NCBI GenBank assembly: GCA_009377605.1
Contig: WHTT01000041.1
Span: forward strand, 241 to 57,567
Source of the DNA: Luteitalea sp.
Lineage (GTDB): Bacteria > Acidobacteriota > Vicinamibacteria > Vicinamibacterales > Vicinamibacteraceae
Direction: 5' to 3'
Length of the DNA stretch: 57,327 nucleotides
Shown: positions 24,474 to 33,761 of the stretch, one piece after another
Position numbering within the stretch: position 1 is the stretch's first letter
How the letters are laid out: each line of letters starts with the position of its first letter
Notes under the pieces: model-generated
Database searches by the model: none
The model's input: only the letters and a program-made list of their open reading frames with translations
What the model was told of the DNA's origin: nothing
Position numbers and translations under genes: made by a program

Positions 24474-27400
24474 TCAGAAGAGCAGCTTGACGCCGAGCTG
24501 AATCTGACGAGGAAAGCCGGACTGGCGCTGGTTGTTCTTGTCAATTGTGCCGAACAACGGGCTGTCCAAATCCGTGTTGTAGTTAACCTCGTCGTAGTTT
24601 GCGACGTTGAACAGATTGAACACCTCGACGCGGATCTGCAAGCGGACGTCGCCAGCGAGGCGTGTCGTCTTGGCGAAGTTGATGTCGAACTGTCGATAAG
24701 GCGGCCGGCGAATGTCCTCCGAGCGGAACGCCAGGACACGGGACGAGAATGGCGGCCGGCTGGTGAACCACGGCTCGCTGCAGCCTGCGGGGCCGTAGGG
24801 GCTCCTCGGGATGAGCGTGCCGCTGTCATCGTATCGCGCCGTACATGGCGCCGAGATGGCCCGAATAATGTCCGCGCCGTAGTCGGTGTCCTCATTGATG
24901 GCTGCCGGATTCAGCGTTGTCCGCTCACCATTCGGATCCAGATACACATCGGGTATGTCCCACGGCCGCCCGGTGTTGTAGACGAATAGACCAGCCACCT
25001 CCCAGCCGCCGAACAGGGCGTTCAATAAGCCGCTGGACTCACCCAGAATTGCACGGCCCTCACCAATCGGGAGCTCATAAACGGTGGAGAACGTCAGCCG
25101 ATGCGGCCGGTCCGACCAGTAATAGCCCTCCTGCGGAATCATGCGCTGAACGTCGAGCCAGCCCCAGCGCTCGATCATGCGCGAGAAGGTATAGGTGGCG
25201 TTGATCGTGATGCCATCGGAGAACCGCTTGTTCACGACAGCCTGGAACGAGTTGTAGTTCACGAGGCCATCGTTTCGCTCGAACTCTTCGATGCCGTCGA
25301 ACTGTGGGTACGGCCGATTGAGATCCCAGCGTTCGATCGTTGCACCCTCGAAACGATCAGTCCCTTCGAATCCCGAGACCCCTTGAAACGGATTTTGCAG
25401 CCGGTCGCGGCAGAAGTCGGCGTTTCCGCCGAGCAGCGGGTTACAGCTATCGCGGAACTCGGCTGAGGGCTCGTTAATCCCGTTCCACTGCGTCTGCAGC
25501 TTACGCGTCCGGCTGCCAACGTAGGACAGCTCGACGGACGTGCCCCAAGGGAGCACGCGCTGAACACCGATGTGGAACTGGTGAACTTTCGGAATCTCGA
25601 AGTTCGGGTTCGAATAGTTCGGGCTTCGTCCGAGGTTGGTCTCCAGGCCGAGCGAGGAGCCCGGCGGTTGCGCGACACCCTGCGGGAACGGGTTGTCAAG
25701 CGTCACGCTCGGCGTCCGGTTACCGTCGAGCGTGGAGACCAGCGGCGTCGTGATGCTGTAGCCGGTCGTGAAGGTCGTGCCGGTCGGGTTCATGTAGTAG
25801 AGCCCGTAGCCGCCTTTCACGATGGTTCGGTCGTTCAGCATGTAGGCAAAGCCAGCGCGCGGCTGGAAGTTGTTCAGATCCCAATCGTACGGATACTTCT
25901 CCGGGGCATCGGGGCCACCAATGAATCGCAGACCGCCCATGATGTCGCCTGGGAACACCGAATGGTCGATCCGGTCGTTGGCGGGGTTGACCGCGCCTGG
26001 ATCGAACGCATAAGCCATCCGTCTCTCTGCCTCCCAGACCGGTGAGTTGAGGTCCCAGCGGAGACCAAAGTTGAGCGTCAGCCGGTTGGAGATCTTCCAG
26101 TCGTCCTGAATCCAAGGGGCCCAGTAATTCCAGCGGTACTCGGGGAACAGGTTGTTGTTGATGTCGCCGTGGGTCGGAAGGCCGAGCAGGAACGACGCAA
26201 ACGCGCTTCCATTGAGCGGATCGCCCTGATTCCAGTCCCGCCGCGTGAACCGGTCGTCATGTTGGATGCGCATGCCTCCCGCAGCTCCGCTGTTCTTTTG
26301 CGTGAGCCAGGTCATGCGCATGTCGAGGCCGCCTCGAATGCTGTGGCTCCCTTTGAGCCACGAGAAGTTCGGCTGAAAGCTGTAGACCGTTGTGGTGCCC
26401 CGGCCGAAGCCGTTTCGGCCGAGGTTCGTGAAGTCGTTGATGTTGATCCGCGGGAACATCTGATGTGGTATTTGGCCGACCAGGTCGGCTGAAAATCCGA
26501 GCTCAGTGGCGTCGAAGCCGAGGGCGGCATCGGTCCGCGACGCCTCGACGTACTGACTCAACCCTGACCGCAGGTTCAGGACGAACGACGGGCTCACGGT
26601 CCGCACCCAGTCCCACACACCCGTGTAATTGATGCGCTCGAGCGGCCCCTGTGAGTCCTCGGCCGGGCCAGTGATGCCGTTGAAGCTGCGGATCTCCTCG
26701 CGATAGTTCTGCGCGTAGCGGACGAACATCTTGGTCTTCTCGCTGAAGACGTGGTCGACCTTGGTCGCGAGATTGTAGAAATCGTCCGTTGCGAGGTTCG
26801 GCGACAGAAAGAAGTTGCAGCGATACGAGGCACACCCCTCGTCTGGAGCCTGGTTCGGCAACGGCCAGAAGTGCAGGAGGTTTGTGGCAATGGGGTTAAT
26901 GCGATCCTGCGGAATGATGTTGTTCGGAAACGGAGCGCGCACCCAGTTTCCGTTCGCGTCGAGGCGCCCGGTCGCCGGATCGTAGATAGTGATCAGGTTG
27001 CCGCTCGCATCGCGATAGTTGCTGAAGTCGCCACGGCGCAGAGCTTCGTCCGGGTAGTGCTCGGTCTCGATGTTGGGATTGCTCTCCTTGTAGCCTTCCC
27101 AATTCACCATGAAGAAGGTCTTGTTCCGGACGATTGGACCGTCGACCTCGAAGCCGTACTGATCGAGCTTGTGATCAGGCCTTTCCTCCCCTTGCAGCTT
27201 CAAGAGGTCCCAGTTCGTGTCGAGCCATTTGCGCCGGTAGAACTCGTAGGCGGTGCCGTGGAAGTCGTTCGTACCAGACTTCAGCGACACGTTGATTGCA
27301 CCGCCCGCGGACCGGCCGTGCTGCGCGTCGTAGCTGTTGGTGACGATCTTGAACTCCTGGACGGCGTCGACCGGCGGCACGTACGCGATGTTGTTGCCGC

Positions 27401-28022
27401 CCGCAATCGAGTTGTTGGGCGCGCCGTCGAGCGTGAACTCGTTGTTGCGGTTCCAGCCGCCATTGATCGACCAGTCGGCAATGGCACCGTTGTCGAACGG
27501 CCGGTGGTAAATCGCCGGCCCGTTGAACGTGATGCCGGATGACAGAATCGACAGCATGAACGGATTGCGCGTATTGAGCGGAATCTCCGTCACGCGCTTG
27601 CTGTCGATCACCGTGCCGCGGTCCGCCCGGCTTGCCTCGAGCGTGTCAGCCGTGACCGTGACGGTCTCGGTGAGTGCGCCCACCTCCATCGAGATGTTCA
27701 ACGTGGCGGTCTGGCCCACCTGGAGCTGCAGGCTTTCCTGCGTGTAGCGCTTGAATCCATCGAGCTCGGCCGTCAGCGTGTAGAGGCCCGGTCTGAGGAA
27801 CGGGAGTGTGTACACGCCTTCGGCGTTGGTGACTGCCGTCGCCGTTTCATTCGTGGCAGTGCTGGTGATGACGACGGTGACCCCCGGCATCGCAGCTGCC
27901 GACTGATCGGTCACACGTCCCGTGACGGTCGCGCGGAACTCTTGCGCCGCGGCCGTGCCAAGGGCCGACGCCCCGAGCACGATTGCCAAGGCGGCAATCC
28001 AGGCAGTTCGCGTGTACTGCAT
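24474..28022 (-). CDS. TonB-linked outer-membrane receptor with carboxypeptidase-regulatory domain
   Basis: This complete receptor of 1182 residues has a signal peptide (WIAALAIVLGASALGTAAAQ). It is followed by a Cna-B/carboxypeptidase-regulatory-like beta sandwich (ATVTGRVTDQSAAAMPGVTV through VGALTETVTVTADTLEASRA), then a plug (VQEFKIVTNSYDAQHGRSAG) and a large barrel ending RQIQLGVKLLF with the aromatic C-terminus expected for BAM insertion. Members of this family import oligomers or other large substrates; none is identifiable here. ATG 28022 is preceded by GAGGAGGG and is preferred over a 32-codon extension. It is followed by a TPR gene 17 bases downstream. Confidence 0.92.
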   Translation of the reverse strand: MQYTRTAWIAALAIVLGASALGTAAAQEFRATVTGRVTDQSAAAMPGVTVVITSTATNETATAVTNAEGVYTLPFLRPGLYTLTAELDGFKRYTQESLQLQVGQTATLNISMEVGALTETVTVTADTLEASRADRGTVIDSKRVTEIPLNTRNPFMLSILSSGITFNGPAIYHRPFDNGAIADWSINGGWNRNNEFTLDGAPNNSIAGGNNIAYVPPVDAVQEFKIVTNSYDAQHGRSAGGAINVSLKSGTNDFHGTAYEFYRRKWLDTNWDLLKLQGEERPDHKLDQYGFEVDGPIVRNKTFFMVNWEGYKESNPNIETEHYPDEALRRGDFSNYRDASGNLITIYDPATGRLDANGNWVRAPFPNNIIPQDRINPIATNLLHFWPLPNQAPDEGCASYRCNFFLSPNLATDDFYNLATKVDHVFSEKTKMFVRYAQNYREEIRSFNGITGPAEDSQGPLERINYTGVWDWVRTVSPSFVLNLRSGLSQYVEASRTDAALGFDATELGFSADLVGQIPHQMFPRININDFTNLGRNGFGRGTTTVYSFQPNFSWLKGSHSIRGGLDMRMTWLTQKNSGAAGGMRIQHDDRFTRRDWNQGDPLNGSAFASFLLGLPTHGDINNNLFPEYRWNYWAPWIQDDWKISNRLTLNFGLRWDLNSPVWEAERRMAYAFDPGAVNPANDRIDHSVFPGDIMGGLRFIGGPDAPEKYPYDWDLNNFQPRAGFAYMLNDRTIVKGGYGLYYMNPTGTTFTTGYSITTPLVSTLDGNRTPSVTLDNPFPQGVAQPPGSSLGLETNLGRSPNYSNPNFEIPKVHQFHIGVQRVLPWGTSVELSYVGSRTRKLQTQWNGINEPSAEFRDSCNPLLGGNADFCRDRLQNPFQGVSGFEGTDRFEGATIERWDLNRPYPQFDGIEEFERNDGLVNYNSFQAVVNKRFSDGITINATYTFSRMIERWGWLDVQRMIPQEGYYWSDRPHRLTFSTVYELPIGEGRAILGESSGLLNALFGGWEVAGLFVYNTGRPWDIPDVYLDPNGERTTLNPAAINEDTDYGADIIRAISAPCTARYDDSGTLIPRSPYGPAGCSEPWFTSRPPFSSRVLAFRSEDIRRPPYRQFDINFAKTTRLAGDVRLQIRVEVFNLFNVANYDEVNYNTDLDSPLFGTIDKNNQRQSGFPRQIQLGVKLLF

Positions 28023-28398
28023 ATCCACCCTCCTCAACGGAACAATCGCGGTCAACCCCGGGCGGTTCGACACACTGAGTTGAGTGGTCGTCCGAGGTCG
28101 CAACGAATGGTCTAACAAGTTGAAGCGAGCTGACTCTAACCCAACTCTCAGTGGAGGTCAACAGCGGTCGATTACGGTTGGCGAATCTCGACTATTGACA
28201 CGCTGGCCTGTACGTCTCTCGAGGTGAAACCATCTATGACTGAGTCATCTCGACTCATTGGTATGACCATAGAAGCGCCATCGGCACGCGCGAGCTGACA
28301 GCCTCGCGTGGGGGTCCTGCTACTACGGGGGTATCTGGGCAGGCGCAAAGGACGAGGCAACAACCGTCAATTGGACAAGCGTCGATTGGAAAACGATC
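28023..28398. other. Leader/promoter region of the receptor operon
   Basis: 376 bases without a gene. It holds the GAGGAGGG ribosome-binding site at about 28028-28035 (minus) and a near-perfect 13-base palindrome ATGACTGAGTCAT at 28236-28248 that could be an operator. No clear -35/-10 pair was found. Confidence 0.5.
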
Positions 28399-29643
28399 TC
28401 ACGCGGCGAGCTTACCGAAGCGCGCGCGGAACTCTTCGACCGACAGCTTGCCGGCGTCGGCCAGCCGCGCCACCCAGTCGGGATCCTCGAAGTCGCGCGG
28501 ACCGAGGCGGACCATGTAGTGGCGGGCAACCTGGTATCCCTCGGTGTCGATGTCGACGGCGCGCAGTCGTCCGCGGCCGGTGGCCGGATCGAGGATGTCG
28601 CGGAACGGGATCGGCTGCATCTCACCACCCTGAATCGTGATGAGGGCGCCGGAGCCGCCGGCGATGAGATATTCGACGGCAGCATAGCCGAGATCGCGAG
28701 CGTACTCCGCGTCGAGGGGGATCGGCGGTGCAGAACGGAGCTCGTACCCAATCGTCTTGTCGACGAGAGTCACCTTCACGCTGCGGCGCTCGAGCCGTCG
28801 CTCGACCTCCGCCTTGACCTTGCGCCCGAGGGCCACTTCGGTCACGCGAATGTTGCCTTGCGCATCGCGGTCGACATCCTGGAGCTCCTGCACCTCGTGC
28901 GGGTCGAAGCGCTCGACCAACGCTTCCGAGAGCAACACGACGCCGTGTGATCGGCCAAGGGCGCGCCGCTTGATGATGGCTCCCTCGACAATGTCGGCAA
29001 CGTCGCCCAGGCAGATCCGCCCGTCCGGGAACTCTTCGGGAATGATCGTGCAGGTCACGCTCGCAGCTTTGCCGATGCCGAGCGTCAGGTGGCCGGTCGG
29101 TCGGCCCATGGTGACGCCGAGATACCAGCGCCCGGTCGTTCGCGCGTCTTCCATCAGCGCCTTCACGAGCTCGACGCCTACGTGGCGCGCCGTCTGGTAC
29201 CCGAGCGTCGGCACGGGCAGCGGCATCCACAGATCGTTGTCGATGCTCTTGGGCACTTGCACGACGCGCAAGCTGCTACCAGCGCGGGCCTCGAGCGCCA
29301 CCACGCTCCGGACGAGATCGTCACCGCCGATAGCGATGAGGGCGTCGATGTGTAACTTCTTGAGCGCCGCGATCGTGTTCTCCAGTGCCTCTGGATCACG
29401 CGTGAGGTCGGTGCGCGATGCGCCGAGCAATACGCCGCCGTCCAGGTGCACACGCGAGATCTCGTCGATCGAGAGCTCGTGCTGCTCGTCGGTGTACCGC
29501 TGCGCCAACCAAGTGAAGCCCTCGTGGAAGCCGATTGGCACCACGCCCGCATTCAACGCTTCGATAGCAGCGGCAGAGATGACGCCGTTGGTGCCCGGCG
29601 CCGGCCCACCACCGACGACAATGCCGATTCGTTTGATGTCCAA
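28399..29643 (-). CDS. 6-phosphofructokinase, pyrophosphate-dependent type (paralogue 1)
   Basis: This 414-residue glycolytic enzyme phosphorylates fructose 6-phosphate. The motifs are VGGGPAPGTNG (residues 10-20), GGDD (106-109), PKSIDND (131-137), MGRPTGH (179-185) and the effector-region GYELRSAPPIPLDAEYARDL. In this family the second Asp of GGDD and the Lys of PK(T/S)IDND mark pyrophosphate rather than ATP as phosphoryl donor, so a reversible PPi enzyme is likely. It lies 104 bases downstream of a paralogue on the same strand, separated by family B repeats. The reading GGDDLVRS instead of GGDDTLxxA is slightly unusual. Confidence 0.88.
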   Translation of the reverse strand: MDIKRIGIVVGGGPAPGTNGVISAAAIEALNAGVVPIGFHEGFTWLAQRYTDEQHELSIDEISRVHLDGGVLLGASRTDLTRDPEALENTIAALKKLHIDALIAIGGDDLVRSVVALEARAGSSLRVVQVPKSIDNDLWMPLPVPTLGYQTARHVGVELVKALMEDARTTGRWYLGVTMGRPTGHLTLGIGKAASVTCTIIPEEFPDGRICLGDVADIVEGAIIKRRALGRSHGVVLLSEALVERFDPHEVQELQDVDRDAQGNIRVTEVALGRKVKAEVERRLERRSVKVTLVDKTIGYELRSAPPIPLDAEYARDLGYAAVEYLIAGGSGALITIQGGEMQPIPFRDILDPATGRGRLRAVDIDTEGYQVARHYMVRLGPRDFEDPDWVARLADAGKLSVEEFRARFGKLAA

Positions 29644-29658
29644 TGCAGAGTCCTCGCC

Positions 29659-29743
29659 GTCGTCGCTGGTAGGGCGCGTTCGCCGAACGCGCCGTGATCG
29701 TGAACCCCGAGGGGGCGCCGCCTGGGCGAGGCAGCCCTACCGT
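29659..29743. repeat. Family B palindromes between the two phosphofructokinase genes
   Basis: GGCGCGTTCGCCGAACGCGCC with flank CTGGTAGG and GTGATCGTGAACCCC, then GGCGCCGCCTGGGCGAGGCAG and CCCTACCG. It is nearly the same arrangement as 21760-21856, in a different order. Confidence 0.8.
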
Positions 29744-29747
29744 TTTA

Positions 29748-31016
29748 TCATCGGGCACTGACCACTGACCACTGACCCAGAGGCTCGAATCGCTCTCGGA
29801 ACGTTCCCACGGAGAGATTCGCCGCTTCGGCAAGCTTGGTCACCCATGCGTTGTGCGCGAAATCGTCGCGCTCGAGCCGAATCATGTACGCGCGCGCGAC
29901 GCGATACCCCTCTGCTGCCGTGTCGACCAGGCGCACCCGCGTCTTGCCCGTCTCGGGATCGCGGAGGTCGGCAAACGGGATGGGCACCAGCCGCCCTCCC
30001 TGGATGCTCACCATGGCGCTGCTGCCGCCGGCCATGAGAAACCGAATCGCGCCGTTGCCGAGATCGCGGCAGTACTCCGCGTCGTATGGGATTGGATCGC
30101 AGCACCTCAGCTCGTACCCGAGGTTCTTGTTCGTCACCGTGAGCTTGATATCCCGCTGGCTGAGTCGTCCTTGCACTTCCGCCTTGACCTTGCGCGCGAG
30201 GTCGATCTCCGCAAAGCGAATGTGCCCGTGCTCGTCGCGCTCGACGTCCTCCAGCTCCGCGAGCTCCTCCGGATCCAGCTTCTCGATCACGCCTTCGGCG
30301 AGCACGGCGACGCCGTGGCCCCGGCCGAGCGCGCGCTGCTTGATAATCGCGCCTTCGACGATGTCGCAGATGTGCGAGAAGGGGAGACGCGGCTCCGAGA
30401 ACTCCTCGGCGATGACGGTCAAGGTGGCACCTGCCGCCTTGCCGATACCGAGCGCGAGGTGACCCGCCGTCCGGCCCATGGCCACGACGATGTACCAGCG
30501 ACGCGTCGAGCGCGCATCCTCCATGAGGTTGCGCACCAGCTCGACGCCCACGTGCCGCGCGGTTTGAAAGCCGAAGGTGGGGATGTGCGGAGGCAGCGGG
30601 AGATCGTTGTCGATGGTCTTCGGCACGTGCACCGTCCGAATGCGTCCATTGGAGCGCTCCGCCACCGTCCGTGAGGACAGCGCCGTATCGTCGCCACCGA
30701 TCGTGACGAGCGAGGTGACGCCAGCCTGCTCCAACGTCTCGACCACGGCCCGCATCGACTCTTCGGCCTTGGTCGGATTCTCACGCGCCGTGCCGAGCAC
30801 CGATCCCCCAAGCAAGTGCACCCGCGATACATCGTCAATGGTCAGCGGGCGGACCTGCGAGGTGTCGCGACGAACGAGATGTTTGAACCCATCGCGCACG
30901 CCAACCACAGAGAATCCTTGATTGATGGCCTCGATGGTGGCCGACGAGATGACAGCGTTGATCCCAGGCGCAGGACCGCCGCCGACGAGAATCGCGAGTG
31001 TGCCTCGAGCCGACAT
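29748..31016 (-). CDS. 6-phosphofructokinase, pyrophosphate-dependent type (paralogue 2)
   Basis: A 422-residue paralogue of the next gene downstream. It has LVGGGPAPGINAVISS near the N-terminus, GGDDTALSS at 107-115, VPKTIDND, MGRTAGHLALGIGKAAG and LGYELRCCDPIPYDAEYC. GGDD and PKTIDND again point to a pyrophosphate-dependent enzyme. The last codons (GQWSVVSAR) run into a short GACCACT tandem repeat at about 29757-29778, so the natural C-terminus may have been altered. TAGAAT lies nine bases before ATG 31016, so the message may have almost no leader. Two copies in tandem may differ in regulation or substrate. Confidence 0.88.
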   Translation of the reverse strand: MSARGTLAILVGGGPAPGINAVISSATIEAINQGFSVVGVRDGFKHLVRRDTSQVRPLTIDDVSRVHLLGGSVLGTARENPTKAEESMRAVVETLEQAGVTSLVTIGGDDTALSSRTVAERSNGRIRTVHVPKTIDNDLPLPPHIPTFGFQTARHVGVELVRNLMEDARSTRRWYIVVAMGRTAGHLALGIGKAAGATLTVIAEEFSEPRLPFSHICDIVEGAIIKQRALGRGHGVAVLAEGVIEKLDPEELAELEDVERDEHGHIRFAEIDLARKVKAEVQGRLSQRDIKLTVTNKNLGYELRCCDPIPYDAEYCRDLGNGAIRFLMAGGSSAMVSIQGGRLVPIPFADLRDPETGKTRVRLVDTAAEGYRVARAYMIRLERDDFAHNAWVTKLAEAANLSVGTFRERFEPLGQWSVVSAR

Positions 31017-31098
31017 ACGTATTCGATTCTATAGCATCATGCGAGATAGTATTGAGTACGCCACGCCGACTGTGACAGCAGGTCGTGGTTTGAGGGTG

Positions 31099-32685
31099 AT
31101 GCGTCGCTGGCAGACCGTGCTGGTCGTGAGCGGGCTGGTGCTCCTCGTCTTGATCGGGGGAGCCGCATGGCTGCTGATCCGCGCGACGAGCCAAGCCCGC
31201 GAGAGGGTTGTCGCCTACCTCGAGGAGCGCCTCGACAGCGAGGTCGAGCTCGCTGCGCTGGAGATCGATCTCTGGCCCCTTCCCTCGATTGCCGGCCGTG
31301 GTCTCGTCGTGCGACACCACGGACGGAGCGACGTGCCTCCGCTCGTCAGCATCCGCGAGTTTTCCGCAGATGCCACGTTCCGCGGCTTGCTGTGGCGGCC
31401 GCTGCGCGTGCGGCGCGTCCGCCTGGACGGCTTACGGCTCCACGTCCCACCAGGGGGAAGGGCCGAGGGGCGAGCGGGTGTGGAGGTTCGGCCGGCGAGC
31501 GTAGCGAGCGCTGCGTTTACCCAGGAGCCGGCGGCACCGCAGGAACAGCGCCAGCCAGCCGTCGTGGTCGATGAGATTCTCGCCGACCAGGCGCGGCTCG
31601 AGATCGGAACGAGCCGGACTGACCGGCCGCCACGCCTGTTCGAGCTGCACCGCATGCGGCTGCAGGAGTTCGCGATCGAGCACGCGAGTCGCTTCGACGC
31701 CCTCCTCACCAATCCACAGCCGCCCGGGCAAGTCACGACGTCCGGCACGTTCGGCCCCTGGAACGGCCAAGAGCCGAGCGCGACGCCGCTTGCCGGCAGG
31801 TATACCTTCGAACGGGCTGACCTCGGCGTCTTCAAGGGCATCGATGGCACGCTCGTCTCGCGTGGTGAGTTCGGCGGCCGGCTGGAGCGCATCGACGTTC
31901 GGGGTAAGGCGGACGTGACCGACTTCGAGGTCAAGGTGGCGGGCAATCGCGTGCGTCTCGTCTCGGAGTTCGTGACCGTCGTCGATGGGACCAATGGCAA
32001 CACCGAGCTCACGGATGTGCACGCCACCTGGCTGGACTCTGCGCTCGACGCGCAGGGGGCGGTGACCGGTGAAAGAGGGAAGCGCGGCCGCACCGTCGCG
32101 CTCGACGTCACCATGCAGCAGGCTGCGCTGCGCGACGTGCTGCAGTTCGCCATCAGTGATGAAAAGGTGCCGCTCGAAGGCCTCCTCGATCTGAAGACGC
32201 GGTTCGTGTTGCCGCCCGGTGAGGCGGATGTGATCGAGCGTCTCGAGCTCGACGGCGACTTCGAGATCGAGCGGGCGAAGTTCCTCAGTCTGAACGTGCA
32301 GAAGGCGATCGCGGAGCTGAGCCGACGTGGACAGGGTGAGATCGACGCGGAAACTGGCGAGAGCGTCGTCTCGAACCTGCGTGGCCATATCGCGCTCAGC
32401 GACGGCCAAGCGCGCTTCTCCAAATTGACCTTCGAGGTGCCGGGCGCCGAGGTTCGGCTGACCGGCGTCTACGCCATCCCGCGTGAATGGCTGGATTTCC
32501 GCGGCGAGCTGCGCTTGGATGCCACAGTTTCACAGACACAGGAGGGCTGGAAGCGCCAGGTGCTCAGGCCGTTCGATTCACTGCTTCGCCGCGATGGTGC
32601 CGGCACCATCGTTCCCATCAAGATCACCGGACCGCGCGCCAAGCCAAAGTTCGGCGTGGAGGTGAAGCGCATCTTTCGACGATAG
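31099..32685 (+). CDS. AsmA-family envelope protein
   Basis: AsmA-like proteins are anchored in the inner membrane and extend into the periplasm, where members are linked to lipid transport and outer-membrane assembly. The 528-residue product has one N-terminal membrane segment (VLVVSGLVLLVLIGGAAWLL). Next comes the AsmA start pattern (VVAYLEERLDSEVELAALEI and SIAGRGLVVRHHG), and the beta-rich C-terminal domain ends with LDATVSQTQEGWKRQVLRPF and GTIVPIKITGPRAKPKFGV. ATG 31099 directly precedes the anchor; ATG 31039 is possible. It is divergent from the phosphofructokinase. Confidence 0.85.
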   Translation: MRRWQTVLVVSGLVLLVLIGGAAWLLIRATSQARERVVAYLEERLDSEVELAALEIDLWPLPSIAGRGLVVRHHGRSDVPPLVSIREFSADATFRGLLWRPLRVRRVRLDGLRLHVPPGGRAEGRAGVEVRPASVASAAFTQEPAAPQEQRQPAVVVDEILADQARLEIGTSRTDRPPRLFELHRMRLQEFAIEHASRFDALLTNPQPPGQVTTSGTFGPWNGQEPSATPLAGRYTFERADLGVFKGIDGTLVSRGEFGGRLERIDVRGKADVTDFEVKVAGNRVRLVSEFVTVVDGTNGNTELTDVHATWLDSALDAQGAVTGERGKRGRTVALDVTMQQAALRDVLQFAISDEKVPLEGLLDLKTRFVLPPGEADVIERLELDGDFEIERAKFLSLNVQKAIAELSRRGQGEIDAETGESVVSNLRGHIALSDGQARFSKLTFEVPGAEVRLTGVYAIPREWLDFRGELRLDATVSQTQEGWKRQVLRPFDSLLRRDGAGTIVPIKITGPRAKPKFGVEVKRIFRR

Positions 32686-32724
32686 CGTCTCCGCACACAC
32701 TGTTCTACGACACACGTAGACACA

Positions 32725-32780
32725 TGTAGCGCGCGGCCTTCAGGCCCCTCGCCCGCGCGGCCTGAAGGCCGCGCGCTACA
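32725..32780. repeat. Interspersed hairpin repeat, family A, copy 2
   Basis: TGTAGCGCGCGGCCTTCAGG pairs with CCTGAAGGCCGCGCGCTACA around CCCCTCGCCCGCGCGG. It overlaps the end of the beta-lactamase-like gene, and its TAG is that gene's stop codon. Confidence 0.85.
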
Positions 32781-33675
32781 AAGGTGCCGACAGGCCCTCG
32801 ACGAGCAGCTCCGTCAGCTGCCAGATCAGCTTCTCTCCCACGTTGTCCGGGGAATAGTCCGTTTCCGGCATGTCTTCGACCGTGATGGCCAGCGCCACCG
32901 GGTCCGCGTGGCTGTAGATGATGCCCACGTCGCTGCGGAGCGCGTTGAGCGAGCCGCTCTTGCTGGCGACCGTCCAATCCTGTGGGGCATGCCGGCCCAT
33001 CGAGGCGGTGACCTGCTGCTTCTTCAGGATGTCGACGACGTCTTTCGAGGCGGCGGCGCTCACGATCTTGCCCTGGTGCAGCTGCTCGAGCAGCGTCACC
33101 ATCTCACGCGGTGTCGACACGCCGAGACCGAAGCGCCTGTTCTCCTCGACCATCCCAGCGTTGCTCCAGCCGGTGGGCGGCTCATCACCGCCGATGATTT
33201 TGCGATTCAACCGTGTTTGGGTGAGGCCAATCGTATCGAGATATTCGTTGACGGTGTCTGCACCGATGCGGTCGATGAGCAGATTCGTGGCCGTGTTGTC
33301 GCTGACGATGATCATGAGGATGGCGAGGTTTCGGACCGTGAGGTCGGTGCCGTCGGCCAGGCTCTGGAGAACGCCGGAGCCGGAGACCTTGTCCTCGGGC
33401 TTCAGGACCAGCGGCTCGTCCCATTTCACCTTGCCCTGAGCCACGAGCGATTGCAGCGCGCAAAGAATGGGCAGCTTGATCGTGCTCGCCGTCCGTACGC
33501 GGTCGTCTGGGTTGGACGCAACCTCCCGGCCGGTTCTCAGGTTCTTGGCGTAGAGGACCACCGTCCCCTTGAACCCCTTCGTGATCTCGGCGATTCGGTC
33601 GGCCAGTGGATCGGCGGCGGCCGGCGACGCGAGCCGTGCGAGCAAGACGAACGCGACGAGCAGTAGGCGGCGCAT
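32776..33675 (-). CDS. Exported class A beta-lactamase-like serine hydrolase
   Basis: A 299-residue protein with a signal peptide (LLLVAFVLLARLASPAAA). It has three active-site elements of the class A fold: STIK (S64-K67), SDN (125-127) and KSG (239-241) in place of KTG. The omega-loop motif ExxLN, which supplies the deacylating glutamate of true beta-lactamases, is not visible. The region reads TRLNRKIIGGDEPPTGWSNA, then a variable loop and VSTPREM. It may therefore be a slow beta-lactamase, an esterase or a peptidoglycan carboxypeptidase-like protein. The stop codon TAG lies within the family A repeat. ATG 33675 precedes the leader; the longer frame to 33705 is not needed. Confidence 0.78.
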   Translation of the reverse strand: MRRLLLVAFVLLARLASPAAADPLADRIAEITKGFKGTVVLYAKNLRTGREVASNPDDRVRTASTIKLPILCALQSLVAQGKVKWDEPLVLKPEDKVSGSGVLQSLADGTDLTVRNLAILMIIVSDNTATNLLIDRIGADTVNEYLDTIGLTQTRLNRKIIGGDEPPTGWSNAGMVEENRRFGLGVSTPREMVTLLEQLHQGKIVSAAASKDVVDILKKQQVTASMGRHAPQDWTVASKSGSLNALRSDVGIIYSHADPVALAITVEDMPETDYSPDNVGEKLIWQLTELLVEGLSAPL

Positions 33676-33761
33676 GCGCCATCTTGTCCCGTGGGCGTGG
33701 CACACGCAAGTGGTGCGGAGAGGTAGACATCTCCATTCAGGTAGATTATCTTCTGAAGAGG

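Noticed and set aside
30922-31098. Extension of the AsmA-like protein to 30922.
   Set aside because: It overlaps the opposite-strand phosphofructokinase start; the membrane anchor begins right after 31099.
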